Positions 27,398 to 35,370 of a stretch of DNA of 64,000 bases are shown one piece after another (positions within the stretch are counted from its first letter, which is position 1; every line of letters begins with the position of its first letter). The translations under genes and the position numbers were made by a program. Origin of the DNA: Spirosoma sordidisoli (GTDB lineage: Bacteria > Bacteroidota > Bacteroidia > Cytophagales > Spirosomataceae); assembly GCF_004138325.1 (NCBI RefSeq), contig NZ_SBLB01000006.1, positions 62,001 to 126,000 of the forward strand, in the 5' to 3' direction. Under the pieces are notes generated by a model. The model did not search any database and had not been told where the DNA came from. It saw nothing but the letters and a program-made list of their open reading frames with translations.

Positions 27398-27470
27398 TGG
27401 ATACAGGCCCGTACCGTTCAGCGCTGGCTAACGTATTCAGTACAAGCAATTAATTAGATAGGTTGACGGT

Positions 27471-27507
27471 AATCCCTTCTGCACTGCGGGGGGGATTCCT
27501 TTTTTTA
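27471..27507 (+). terminator. Terminator after the TonB-type barrel gene
   Basis: AATCCC (27471-27476) pairs with GGGATT (27492-27497), enclosing a GC-rich loop, and is followed by CC and eight T. The stem is short, but the T run is strong and lies 74 bases after the stop at 27397. Confidence 0.5.
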
Positions 27508-27539
27508 GTGTGTTTGCGCGAAAGTTGCCGGGCCAACAC

Positions 27540-27570
27540 TTGCGCGACATAGCGGAAAGCACTACTTTTG
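27540..27570 (+). promoter_or_regulatory. tRNA promoter
   Basis: TTG (27540-27542), 20 bases, then TACTTTTG (27563-27570) fits the Bacteroidota promoter. The tRNA begins 18 bases after the -7 box, as expected for a short 5' leader removed by RNase P. Confidence 0.65.
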
Positions 27571-27588
27571 CCCCACAATTCAGGAGAC

Positions 27589-27672
27589 GCCAGTGTCGGA
27601 TAGCGGTCGATTCCGCCTGATTTGTAATCAGGATGCGCAAGCGCGTCGGGGGTTCGAATCCCTCCACTGGCT
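27589..27672 (+). tRNA. tRNA-Thr (anticodon TGT) with long variable arm
   Basis: The acceptor stem is GCCAGTG (27589-27595) with CACTGGC (27665-27671) and discriminator T. The anticodon stem is CCTGA/TCAGG with loop TTTGTAA, giving anticodon TGT. The T arm is GGGGG-TTCGAAT-CCCTC. The D arm has a three-pair stem GGA/TCC and contains GG. Between anticodon and T stems lie 15 bases with a GCGC/GCGC pairing, so the molecule is 84 bases long and class II in shape, although the anticodon is a threonine one. The 3' CCA is not encoded. It has its own promoter and terminator, so it is a single-gene unit. Confidence 0.88.
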
Positions 27673-27673
27673 C

Positions 27674-27713
27674 AAAAAAAGCACGTATAGCCCAGGCCGT
27701 ACGTGCTTTTTTT
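27674..27713 (+). terminator. Terminator of the tRNA gene
   Basis: Fourteen-base perfect arms (27674-27687 and 27700-27713) carry seven A on one side and seven T on the other, around a GC stem. The hairpin starts right after the tRNA. Confidence 0.85.
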
Positions 27714-27777
27714 GTTCGTTACGCCAGCGCGGGCGGTACCTGAACGCTGCCTTCGTATACGGTAGTCGACCCCGTTA

Positions 27778-28035
27778 AGAGGTTGTTTGGGGAAGGAATT
27801 TATGTGAATTCTTCTAGCCCGAATGGCTGCCTTTTCGCCCCCCAGCCCCTTCAGAGCTTGTCTGGGGAAGGAATCTGCTGGCTTTAGTCGCTCGAATGGG
27901 CACCTTTTTTACCCCCCAGCCCCCTAAAGGGGGAGAAAAAACGGCTGGGTTAACTCCCCCTTTAGGGGGCTGGGGGGCAAAGTCCGGTCTCTTTATGGCT
28001 TTACCTGCTTATCAACCCTTCCCCAAACAACCTCT
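27778..28035. repeat. MITE-like repeat with 19-bp terminal inverted repeats
   Basis: The ends are perfect 19-base inverted repeats (AGAGGTTGTTTGGGGAAGG at 27778-27796 and its complement at 28017-28035). A degenerate direct copy of the left end recurs at 27853-27874, and the following sequence is also repeated, with CGAATGG and CCCCCCAGCCCC in both copies. Inside is a second perfect palindrome with 24-base arms (27912-27935 and 27954-27977). There is no open frame. This is the structure of a nonautonomous miniature element or a nested repeat cluster. The right end meets the stop codon of the gene at 28034-28270. No clear target duplication was seen. Confidence 0.7.
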
Positions 28036-28270
28036 ATAGTGTCGTTGCCGGTTTGAGCAATTGCTTCCTGATTTTATCAGCCGCCGACAGGTCCGTCAGG
28101 GTAATATTCATCCGGTGGCGCATGGTGGGCGAAGCCGTTAAAATTTCCGTTGCCATCTGAATCAGCAGGGCTGCCGTTGCCGATCCGTTGGCTTTTCGGC
28201 GTGCGGGCCGTGCTGAGGTCGTAGCTGCACCGTGATGCAGTGGTTTGCTGGCCGTGTAAGTCGATTCCAT
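28034..28270 (-). CDS. Small hypothetical protein, possibly shortened by the repeat
   Basis: From ATG 28270 the protein has 78 residues, is basic and Thr/Ala-rich, and has no signal or membrane segment. ALLIQMATEILTASPTMRH and LSAADKIRKQLLKP look like helices. The stop codon lies in the terminal base of the adjacent repeat, so the original C-terminus may have been cut. No family was recognised. A longer frame to 28351 exists. Confidence 0.4.
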   Translation of the reverse strand: MESTYTASKPLHHGAATTSARPARRKANGSATAALLIQMATEILTASPTMRHRMNITLTDLSAADKIRKQLLKPATTL

Positions 28271-28570
28271 AGGTATGTTCTCTAGCAGTTGTTGTCTACT
28301 TAAGAACAAAATCCAGCCGAAATTCGTCCCATTTTTACTCAGCTTTACCATCAGGTCATCTAACTGATTAACAGCAGCTTAAGTGTATACTTTCGAGTTT
28401 CAGCAACAGCAGGCGTAGCTGGTAAAACAATCAATTTCAAGGTGCAGGTAACCCACATAGCTACGAGGAAAAGTGTACATAATTATGGACTCGCCAAACC
28501 ATTTTGTCCGTCGGCTGTTTGACTTTACCAAACGGATTGGTTTGAGGAAATACACTCAATACAGATAGAC
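28271..28570. other. Intergenic region between two small hypothetical genes
   Basis: This 300-base, AT-richer stretch separates divergent small genes. I see no clear promoter pair, repeat or RNA structure. Confidence 0.4.
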
Positions 28571-28777
28571 ATGCGTCACACAGTGTGGATGTTTTTGCTG
28601 ATTGCCACCGCGCTTCTGGGCTTTTGTGGCTACTGTACAGCCCTGCTGGATTGGGTGCAGGACGTTCGGACCGGCGCATACGGACTGAATTATCAGGAAG
28701 CGGTTCTGGAAACTTCGGCCCTGATTATGTATACGTATCTGTCGATTCGATTTTTTAGAAGCAAGCTATTCCCCTGA
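28571..28777 (+). CDS. Small membrane protein (68 aa)
   Basis: The protein has an N-terminal hydrophobic segment (MFLLIATALLGFCGYCTALL) and a second weaker one (ALIMYTYLSIRFF) with positive residues at the C-terminus. No family was recognised. It is isolated in a region of weak coding content, so it could be a small integral membrane protein or chance. Confidence 0.42.
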   Translation: MRHTVWMFLLIATALLGFCGYCTALLDWVQDVRTGAYGLNYQEAVLETSALIMYTYLSIRFFRSKLFP

Positions 28778-29734
28778 TCGGTATAATAGATCCAAATTTT
28801 AGTGTCAGTTGCCGATAACCGGTTCAGGGCCAGTCAGTCAGTTTTCACCGGATAAGTAAATGAATTTGCTCATATTGCAGCCATCTTCTATCAAGCAACT
28901 TGACTAGATCGGCCACACTCAACGTCACCATCACTATGCGCAACACTACCAATTAGCTGAAACCCGATTCACCGGTTTCAACCAGGCAATTTTTCGGGTG
29001 GGGTACCGTGCTATCCGGCGCGACCCAGTGCGCCTTCCGGGTTGGCTTATCGACACAAAAAATCCGGCGGCCGGTTTCGGGCCATGGGCGTTTGGGTTCT
29101 TCTGTGCGTCTGTTTATTCATGATGTCTTTGCCTTTTATAGCCAGTTGTCCCGCTCATCGGCCTGGGTACTCCTGATCGGTTTGTTCTATGCCATGGCAG
29201 TGCTGGAAGTAGATCCCGGCGACCTGGGCGATGACTTTGGCGACACCTACGACACGCATCTGTCGGTCACCTCCGAAAAGTCCCTTGAGGTCTTACCGGC
29301 TTTTTTTCCTGCCCCGTCAGCGTCAGATCAGTCCTTTGGCTCTGTACGTCGACTGCCCCTCCGGCTAGTTCGGGTTGTCCATAATCCGTACCAGCAGCGT
29401 CTGGCGCCCGCCCGGCGCATTTATCTCCGTCATGCGGTCTGGCGTATATAACCAGCCTTCGACAATGACCCGGCCTCAGAACAGGTTCCTGTAACCAGTC
29501 CTCGATTACGATGATCGGCTGCGCGCCCTGCTGACCTGTACGATAACCTCTACAGTAGTAGGGACAATTTCGTTCGACTATACGCGAAACAACGTATATA
29601 CCTACTCGTTCGTCTTTGAAACGTAAGTAACGACAGGTTACAAGTTTACGACATCAGCCGCTTAACGATACACTTACTCAACCATTCGTTAACTTAAATT
29701 TTCAGTATCAGCACTTCCTGGCACTGTCACTAGT
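28778..29734. other. Gene-poor stretch with degraded coding remnants
   Basis: The first 230 bases hold nothing I can name. From about 29000 to 29650 several short coding-like pieces lie in different frames and strands: a lipoprotein-type start (29084-29176), a plausible minus-strand C-terminus (29365-29475) and a plus-strand C-terminus (29504-29626). One 147-codon frame (29008-29451) also spans part of this region. It has one hydrophobic segment and no family resemblance, and I do not call it a gene. The remainder to the Wzi start is noncoding. Confidence 0.5.
29084..29626 (+). pseudogene. Possible decayed lipoprotein gene
   Basis: At 29084 a start gives MGVWVLLCVCLFMMSLPFIASC, a good lipoprotein signal, but the frame stops at 29176. 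At 29504-29626 another frame encodes 40 residues starting DYDDRLRALL and ending NNVYTYSFVFET, like the C-terminal beta repeats (Y-D-x-x-x-R-L, N-x-V-Y-T-Y) of Bacteroidota lipoproteins. The two may be the ends of one gene whose middle has been shifted or lost. This is a reading of pattern only. Confidence 0.3.
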
Positions 29735-31357
29735 ATGATTACTCAACGACATAACCAGTACCCGCGCAGGCTCTGGACTACGCGCTTTATTGCATATGGC
29801 CTTTTCGGACTACTTATGCCTGCCGGTATGGCATCGGCTCACGGCCCCGATTCGTTACGACTGCCCCGGACGTTACCAACCTGGGTGCCCGTAATTCCCG
29901 TCGATTCGGCGGGGAAGCGATCTACCCGGGTCAGCGCCGAAGCGGGCGGTTTTGCCTCGTCGTCCGGCGTTACCCCTTTCTGGCTGCAAACCAATCAGTT
30001 TGGCGTTGTTCCAGCCACGGCTCCGTCGGGCCTGCTGCGGGTCGGCATGCAGCAGACGTACCGGCAGGGAACCAGCCCGCGCAAAACCGACTGGGGTTAC
30101 GGACTGGACATAGTGGGGCAGGCAGGATCGAGCCAGTGCGTCATTCTGGCCGAAGCTTACCTAAAAGCCCGACTGGGGGTGTTCGAACTGTTTGGCGGCC
30201 GGCGCAGGCAAATAGTGGGTCTGGTCGAAAGTCCGCTCTCTTCGGGGTCTTTTATCTGGTCGGGTAACGCCCTGCCCCTGCCCCGGGTGCAGATCGGCCT
30301 TCCTGATTACGCCCCTCTGGGCTTTACCGGAAACTGGTTGGCTGTAAAGGGCTTCTTTGCCCACGGCTGGTTTGGCGATGGGCGCTACGTACAGCGTTCA
30401 TACCTGCATCAGAAGGCTATCTTCCTGCGGCTCGGCACCGACAGATCACGGGTTCGGCTATACGGCGCCTTCAACCACCAGTCGCAGTGGGCCGGCTACG
30501 CCCCCTTCCTGGAGATGGATCCTGCCACCTCGTTCGGGGGTCAAATTGCCAATAGCCTCGACGCGTACCTCAACGTGGTTGTGCCGATGAAGACCGACGC
30601 CCTCAAAAACCTGTCGAAGTTTACCACCTACGATCAGAACCGGGTAGGCGACCATCGGGGCGCGGCCGAGCTGGCTCTGGACGTAAAGGCCGGCACGTGG
30701 TCCATACTGGCTTATCAGCAGCATTTCTACGAGCGGGGTCGTAAACTGCTCAACTTTCGCAACATTGAAGATGGTCTGTATGGGCTGCGGCTCCTGAATA
30801 CCCGCAGGAAGGCTGTGGTTCAGGAGTTCATCGTTGAGTTGTTCAACTCAGGAAATCAGGGCTACATGCAGTTCGGTCAGCATCTGGGCGGAGAACACGA
30901 AGAGTATTTTCTCAACGGGCAATACCCCGACAGCTGGTCATACCGGGGCCGGACGCTGGGTACGGCCTTCATCAGCCAGGCCCGCGATACCAACCCTACC
31001 CTACCCCGCCCCACGTTTGAGGGTATGACGGCCGATAACCAGCTTATTCAGGGTATTCACGGCATCAACAACAACCGCGTGTGGGCGCTGTATACGGGTA
31101 TAGCCGGGAATCTGGGCGCGCGCTGGGGCTATGTCGCCAAAGCGTCGTTCAGCCGAAACTACGGCACGCTTCACCGGCCCTTCCCGGCCGAAACGAACCA
31201 GCTCTCAACCATGGCTTCGCTTACCAAATCCATGCGCTGGCTGAACGGGGCGACCATGCTGCTGTCGGTTGGCTACGATCAGGGCAAGCTTTTAGCGAAT
31301 CCGATGCAGTACGGAGGTTACCTCGGCTTACGAAAAGAATGGAAAGTTCGCTCATGA
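29735..31357 (+). CDS. Capsule assembly protein, Wzi family (outer-membrane barrel)
   Basis: This 540-residue protein has a signal peptide (about 1-36, ending MASAHG). The family signature STRVSAEAGGFASSS followed by PFWLQTNQFGVVP is the start of the Wzi-type 18-strand barrel. The rest shows alternating aromatic strands. Wzi proteins help attach or organise capsular polysaccharide at the outer surface. The gene overlaps the next small membrane gene by 4 bases (ATGA), and a LytTR regulator follows. Confidence 0.88.
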   Translation: MITQRHNQYPRRLWTTRFIAYGLFGLLMPAGMASAHGPDSLRLPRTLPTWVPVIPVDSAGKRSTRVSAEAGGFASSSGVTPFWLQTNQFGVVPATAPSGLLRVGMQQTYRQGTSPRKTDWGYGLDIVGQAGSSQCVILAEAYLKARLGVFELFGGRRRQIVGLVESPLSSGSFIWSGNALPLPRVQIGLPDYAPLGFTGNWLAVKGFFAHGWFGDGRYVQRSYLHQKAIFLRLGTDRSRVRLYGAFNHQSQWAGYAPFLEMDPATSFGGQIANSLDAYLNVVVPMKTDALKNLSKFTTYDQNRVGDHRGAAELALDVKAGTWSILAYQQHFYERGRKLLNFRNIEDGLYGLRLLNTRRKAVVQEFIVELFNSGNQGYMQFGQHLGGEHEEYFLNGQYPDSWSYRGRTLGTAFISQARDTNPTLPRPTFEGMTADNQLIQGIHGINNNRVWALYTGIAGNLGARWGYVAKASFSRNYGTLHRPFPAETNQLSTMASLTKSMRWLNGATMLLSVGYDQGKLLANPMQYGGYLGLRKEWKVRS

Positions 31358-31596
31358 CCCCTACCAGCCGCACCCGCATCTACGCCTGGCTACTGCTCGG
31401 AATGGGCAGTTTACTGAGTCACTGGCTCTATTACAACCTGCTCACCAGCTGGCTCCAGACCCTCGCCAGGCTGGATAGCCGGTCGGTTGACGGGCGGCAA
31501 TTCGGCTGGCTATCAGTTGGGCTAGCCCTGTGGCTATGGGGCACACTGTTCTTCTATAAGAAAAACGCCAGGCTCCTCAAGTCCGAACTTCGCTAA
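31354..31596 (+). CDS. Small two-segment membrane protein coupled to Wzi
   Basis: The start ATG overlaps the Wzi stop codon (ATGA), giving 80 residues; an in-frame ATG at 31339 is also possible. There are two hydrophobic segments (YAWLLLGMGSLLSHWLYYNL and FGWLSVGLALWLWGTLFFY) and a positively charged C-terminus. No family was recognised. The tight coupling implies it is made in proportion to Wzi. Confidence 0.6.
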   Translation: MTPTSRTRIYAWLLLGMGSLLSHWLYYNLLTSWLQTLARLDSRSVDGRQFGWLSVGLALWLWGTLFFYKKNARLLKSELR

Positions 31597-31664
31597 TTAA
31601 TTATTTTTTCAACTAATTGACTTACAAGTAGTTCACTTTTTTTCACTCAACACCAGCTATTCAC

Positions 31665-32015
31665 ATGACATCTGCCTCAGCACCCAACGCCATCAAATTA
31701 CCCAGTATCTCTGATCCGGTTGCTATCGACTTTATCACCTACCTGGAAGGGTACGGCAACTACACCCGGGTTTACCAGCAGGCCAAGTCGACGCCCCTCG
31801 TTATCAGCCAGACCCTCAAATGGTTCGAAGATCAGCTACCGGCCTTCATTCGTACGCATAAGTCAATGATGGTTAACCCGAGTTACGTAGCCACCATCAG
31901 CCAGGGCGATGATGCCCGTACCATACGCCTGAAGCTGGTCGACGGCTCCTGGATATCGGTGTCGCGTCGGCGGGCCGATCTCGTGCGCGGCAAACTGACA
32001 ACCCTCCGGCGCTAA
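31665..32015 (+). CDS. Single-domain LytTR DNA-binding regulator
   Basis: This 116-residue protein is a LytTR domain only: IDFITYLEGYGNYTRVY, ISQTLKWFEDQLP, FIRTHKSMMVNPSYV and WISVSRRRADLVRGKL are the usual blocks. There is no receiver, so it is not a classical response regulator. It follows the Wzi gene pair by 68 bases. It may regulate capsule genes, or it may be controlled by level alone. Confidence 0.85.
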   Translation: MTSASAPNAIKLPSISDPVAIDFITYLEGYGNYTRVYQQAKSTPLVISQTLKWFEDQLPAFIRTHKSMMVNPSYVATISQGDDARTIRLKLVDGSWISVSRRRADLVRGKLTTLRR

Positions 32016-32088
32016 CGGCAGCTGATTGAAACAAGGCGGCTGGTTCAGTAACCCGTCGGGTCTTCGTTTCGGTTATGCTCTAAACAAA

Positions 32089-32118
32089 TATCCCCGGCAC
32101 GGGTGGGTGCCGGGGATA
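32089..32118. terminator. Hairpin between LytTR gene and YceI gene
   Basis: Twelve-base arms (32089-32100, 32107-32118) with a 6-base loop lie between two convergent genes. No long T run follows, but the stem is strong. Confidence 0.55.
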
Positions 32119-32143
32119 CTGGTATGCTACGAAAAGGGGTTGC

Positions 32144-32755
32144 TTATTTGCTGGCTACCAGCTTCATTTCAACCGTAAAATCGTCGTATATGGCTTTGTC
32201 GCCAATGTTCTCGAAGAACGATTTCGATCCGTAACGGATGTCGTATTTCGTACGGTCGAGGGTGGCTTTGCCGTTAGCTTCGATGGTGTTTCCGTTCATT
32301 TTAACCGTAGCCGGGAACGTTACCGCATTCGTGATGCCTTTGATGGTCATGTTACCGGTGATGTCGTAGACGTTGGCACCCTTCGGCGTCACTTTCGTGA
32401 TTTTAAAGGTAGAGGTCGGGAATTTCGCCGTGTTGAAGAAATCTTCCGACTTCATGTGGCCGATGAATTTGGCGTTGTAGCCAGGATCGGTCAGGTCGGT
32501 ACAGGTGATGCTGTTCATGTCGAAGCTGAACGTACCGCCCGTGATTTTGCCGCCGTCGACGGTGAACGCACCGTTTTCCAGCTTAACCGCACCCGAGTGC
32601 TCACCGGTTACTTTCTTGCCATTCCAGTTCAAAACGCTTTTCTGGGTATCTACCTTAAACGTAGCAGGGGCTTTTTTAACGGGACCAACAAAGGCCGAGG
32701 TGGCAGCAATTACCGCAACGGCAACCATGCCTGTCAGAAATTGACGAGTTTTCAT
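32144..32755 (-). CDS. YceI-family periplasmic lipid-binding protein
   Basis: This 203-residue protein has a signal peptide (about 1-28). The YceI core contains ATFKVDTQKSVLNWNGKKVTGEHSG, GGTFSFDMNSI, FFNTAKFPTSTFKI and a closing FTVEMKLVASK. YceI proteins form a lipocalin-like barrel that binds isoprenoid-type lipids. The gene lies 52 bases downstream of the MarR gene in the same direction and is probably cotranscribed under its control. Confidence 0.92.
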   Translation of the reverse strand: MKTRQFLTGMVAVAVIAATSAFVGPVKKAPATFKVDTQKSVLNWNGKKVTGEHSGAVKLENGAFTVDGGKITGGTFSFDMNSITCTDLTDPGYNAKFIGHMKSEDFFNTAKFPTSTFKITKVTPKGANVYDITGNMTIKGITNAVTFPATVKMNGNTIEANGKATLDRTKYDIRYGSKSFFENIGDKAIYDDFTVEMKLVASK

Positions 32756-32807
32756 AGAGATTACTTGTGTTAACTTGGTTGTATACTTGAATTAAAGGAA
32801 ATACGTG

Positions 32808-33263
32808 TCAGGACCGCATTCGGTCCAGGAGATCGCTCAGCAGAACCGCTTCGTCTTCGGTTAGCTTACACCGCTGGCTCTCGTCCCATTCGGTCAGATG
32901 CGCATCAATCCGTTTCAGCAGCGCCAGCCCCTGTTCGGTAATGACCACATCGACAGCCCGGCGGTCGCTCGGACATTCCGTCCGGAGAACGAGCCGCTTC
33001 AACACCAGTTTATCGACCAGGCGCGATGCATTCGACATTTTGTCGAGCATACGCTCCGTAATGTCGCTCACCTTGACCGGGTTGGGGTGCTGACCGCGCA
33101 GGATACGCAGCACGTTATATTGCTGCAACGTCAGACCAAACGGTTTTAATATACGGGTCTGGTTGTCAGCAATCCAGTTGCTGGTATAGATCAGGTTCAC
33201 CATCACCCGGTGATAGGGTGTTTTGAACGGTGTCGTTTGTTTGATGTCGGTTTCAATTGACAT
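32808..33263 (-). CDS. MarR-family transcriptional regulator
   Basis: From ATG 33263 the protein has 151 residues. The winged helix includes LTLQQYNVLRILRGQHPNPVKVSDITERM, then MSNASRLVDKLVLKRLVLR (recognition helix) and the wing with CPSDRRAVDVVITEQG. It is a dimeric repressor of the MarR/SlyA type, and a palindrome overlaps its own promoter. The YceI gene follows. The ligand is unknown. An upstream Met at 33281 overlaps the promoter, so the 33263 start is preferred. Confidence 0.9.
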   Translation of the reverse strand: MSIETDIKQTTPFKTPYHRVMVNLIYTSNWIADNQTRILKPFGLTLQQYNVLRILRGQHPNPVKVSDITERMLDKMSNASRLVDKLVLKRLVLRTECPSDRRAVDVVITEQGLALLKRIDAHLTEWDESQRCKLTEDEAVLLSDLLDRMRS

Positions 33264-33267
33264 GATG

Positions 33268-33299
33268 CAAATATAATGCAATTACATTTAATGTAACAA
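33268..33299 (-). promoter_or_regulatory. Promoter of the marR-yceI unit
   Basis: On the minus strand TTG (33297-33299), 21 bases, then TATATTTG (33268-33275) fit the Bacteroidota promoter. The -7 box is only 4 bases from ATG 33263, which predicts little or no 5' leader. Confidence 0.55.
33282..33296. promoter_or_regulatory. Likely MarR operator palindrome
   Basis: TTACATT-T-AATGTAA is a perfect inverted repeat of 7-base arms around one base. It sits between the -33 and -7 elements of the marR promoter. Size and position fit autorepression by a MarR dimer. Confidence 0.6.
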
Positions 33300-33320
33300 C
33301 ATTAAATACAAAAAGTTTTT

Positions 33321-35291
33321 TTATCGATAAGGAACAAGCTGAGGAGCCGACAGGTCGAAGTCGCGGAACCGGAGGGCCGGCACCCCTTCAAAAGCCTGAC
33401 GGAAAGGCTGCCGGTTGTTCGGAATGTTGGGATAGTACGACAGCCGGATCTGAAAACTAGTAAACGTCAGGTTCTCGTTTCGCAGTCGGAACCCCAGACC
33501 GTAGCCCTGGTACAAAGGGCCCCGCAGTAGCGAACGACCCGGGAAACTGACCAGACCCAGATTGGCAAAGGTGATAAACGCCACCCGAAAGCCAATGACA
33601 CTGATGCGTGAGAAGAGAATGTTCTCGTAGTTGATCAGCATCCGTTTGGTACCGCGCAGCGCGTCGCTGTTGATCCCGATTCCGTCGGTGTTGATCCCGC
33701 TTCCCGAACTGCTCAGCGATATGTATTCGTTCTGAAACCGCCCGATACCGGTCGTGAACCGGGTGTTGAAAAAATGACGGGCGTTGCCCCAGCGGGTGGC
33801 CAGCAACGGACTGAAATAATTCGACTCCAGCGATACCACCCCCTGCTCAATACCCTGGCTCCGCGCGTAGCCGCCCAGGTTGACCAGCCCATAGAGGTAA
33901 CCGAGTCGTTTGACGTACTGCCCGTGGGAGAAGTTGATGCCCGTATACAGGCGTTTGCCCAGTTCGGCATTATCATACCCGATTATACCGGCCAGGGTTC
34001 CCCCTACGGGTACGTCCTCCGTTCGGCCGAAGCCGTAGATCAGCACGTCGCGCACGTACTTCCGGCGCGACACACCCACGCTGAACAGGGTTGTTCGGCT
34101 GTTCTGGTAAATCTGGTTGGTATCGGCCGTTACGGTGGGGCGGTTGACGTACTCGTAGTTCGTATTACGCAGGGCTACAATCAGTCGGGTACGGCCGACC
34201 TCGTCGGGGTTCTGCGGCCCGTAAAACAGGCGGAACGACCGGCCAATCCAGACATCGGAATAATTATACCGCAGGGGAACCAGCAGGACGCTGTCGTTGC
34301 GGTCTACGATCCGGCTGTTGATCTGCGTATGGTTGAGTTCGATCGATCCCGCGTATTTGGTATCGGGCGTCAGAAAGGGTCTGAACAGCCGTACGGCCGC
34401 CTGCTTCAGATCACGCAGGTACAGAAATTCGGCCTGGGCGGTCAGAAACGTTTTTCCGATGAACGGTACCGTATAGCGCCCGCGGTACTCCAGTTTCTGA
34501 CGGGGGTCCCGGCCGGCATAGGCTACCTGCGCAAAAAACTGATGCCCCAGTCCCCTGAAATTACGCTGCTCAAAACCAACGTTGAAATTGTCGAGCCCCC
34601 CTACTCCACCCGTGGGCAGCAGCGACCAGACGTCCTGGGTGATCACGTACACGTCCACAAACTGACGGCTTCCCTCCCGGGGTAACACCAGAATCCGGGC
34701 ATCGTGGAAAATACCCGAAGCGGTTGTCCGCAGCAGCCGTTCGTTATCGCGCAGCACGTTGGGATCAACGGCATCGCCTTCTTTAAACAACAGGTACGAT
34801 CGGCGGATAACGTTCTCGCGGGTGTTGGTGTGCAGCCGGTTGGCGGTTCGTTCGAGCCAGTTGCCGGGCTGCCGCAGCGTATCGTAGACCGACTGCCCGA
34901 ATACGCCCAGCCGCCGAATGTAAATGTCGCCGATGATCCGCCCCGCAAAGGGCAGGAACGGGTTTTCTTCAATCTGGTTGACCTCCCCGGTTCTTGACCG
35001 GCTGTTATACACATCCCGGAACACCGCATCGTAGAGCTGTCGGGTGAGCCGACGCTTGTACATGCCTGTTTTGAGCCGGGTGTAGAAAACGCTGTCCCGT
35101 TGCTGCAGGATACTGTCGGCCATGACCATGGAGCGGGTCGTTGCCAGCGAGTCGGCCGCCAGCACCCGTTTTGATTTCTGGCGGGTACTGTCGATCTGCG
35201 CCTGTACGCTCAGGATACATCCGCACCAAAACAGCCCTGCCAGCCAGTATCGGTAGACCCGGAGGTAACTGTTTGCAACGGTGTTTTTCAT
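33321..35291 (-). CDS. BamA/TamA-like outer-membrane barrel protein
   Basis: This 656-residue protein has a signal peptide (about 1-32). A POTRA-like region (about 110-210) contains IIGDIYIRRLGVFGQSV and a second block ending FVDVYVITQDVWSL. A barrel follows, with aromatic strands such as GFEQRNFRGLGHQFF and the closing LYQGYGLGFRLRNENL. The family holds outer-membrane insertion factors and surface-antigen proteins. A full-length BamA would have five POTRA domains, so this shorter form is more like a TamA-related or accessory barrel. The role is inferred. Confidence 0.82.
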   Translation of the reverse strand: MKNTVANSYLRVYRYWLAGLFWCGCILSVQAQIDSTRQKSKRVLAADSLATTRSMVMADSILQQRDSVFYTRLKTGMYKRRLTRQLYDAVFRDVYNSRSRTGEVNQIEENPFLPFAGRIIGDIYIRRLGVFGQSVYDTLRQPGNWLERTANRLHTNTRENVIRRSYLLFKEGDAVDPNVLRDNERLLRTTASGIFHDARILVLPREGSRQFVDVYVITQDVWSLLPTGGVGGLDNFNVGFEQRNFRGLGHQFFAQVAYAGRDPRQKLEYRGRYTVPFIGKTFLTAQAEFLYLRDLKQAAVRLFRPFLTPDTKYAGSIELNHTQINSRIVDRNDSVLLVPLRYNYSDVWIGRSFRLFYGPQNPDEVGRTRLIVALRNTNYEYVNRPTVTADTNQIYQNSRTTLFSVGVSRRKYVRDVLIYGFGRTEDVPVGGTLAGIIGYDNAELGKRLYTGINFSHGQYVKRLGYLYGLVNLGGYARSQGIEQGVVSLESNYFSPLLATRWGNARHFFNTRFTTGIGRFQNEYISLSSSGSGINTDGIGINSDALRGTKRMLINYENILFSRISVIGFRVAFITFANLGLVSFPGRSLLRGPLYQGYGLGFRLRNENLTFTSFQIRLSYYPNIPNNRQPFRQAFEGVPALRFRDFDLSAPQLVPYR

Positions 35292-35370
35292 GATATTGGG
35301 TTACGTACAGTCTTTGGATAAAACAGCTCAGCTCTGGTTTAACGATGCATTGATCAGTATAGTAACGATT

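Noticed and set aside
27589-27672. tRNA-Tyr, because GTA occurs in the anticodon loop
   Set aside because: With the perfect five-pair CCTGA/TCAGG stem the loop is TTTGTAA and positions 34-36 read TGT. Reading GTA would need a broken stem.
27912-27977. CRISPR or phage attachment site at the GC palindrome
   Set aside because: There is a single inverted pair, no regular spacers and no integrase; a MITE-like repeat explains it better.
29008-29451. 147-codon plus-strand frame as a gene
   Set aside because: It has one hydrophobic stretch but no signal, no family likeness and no promoter. It overlaps other coding-like remnants in different frames.
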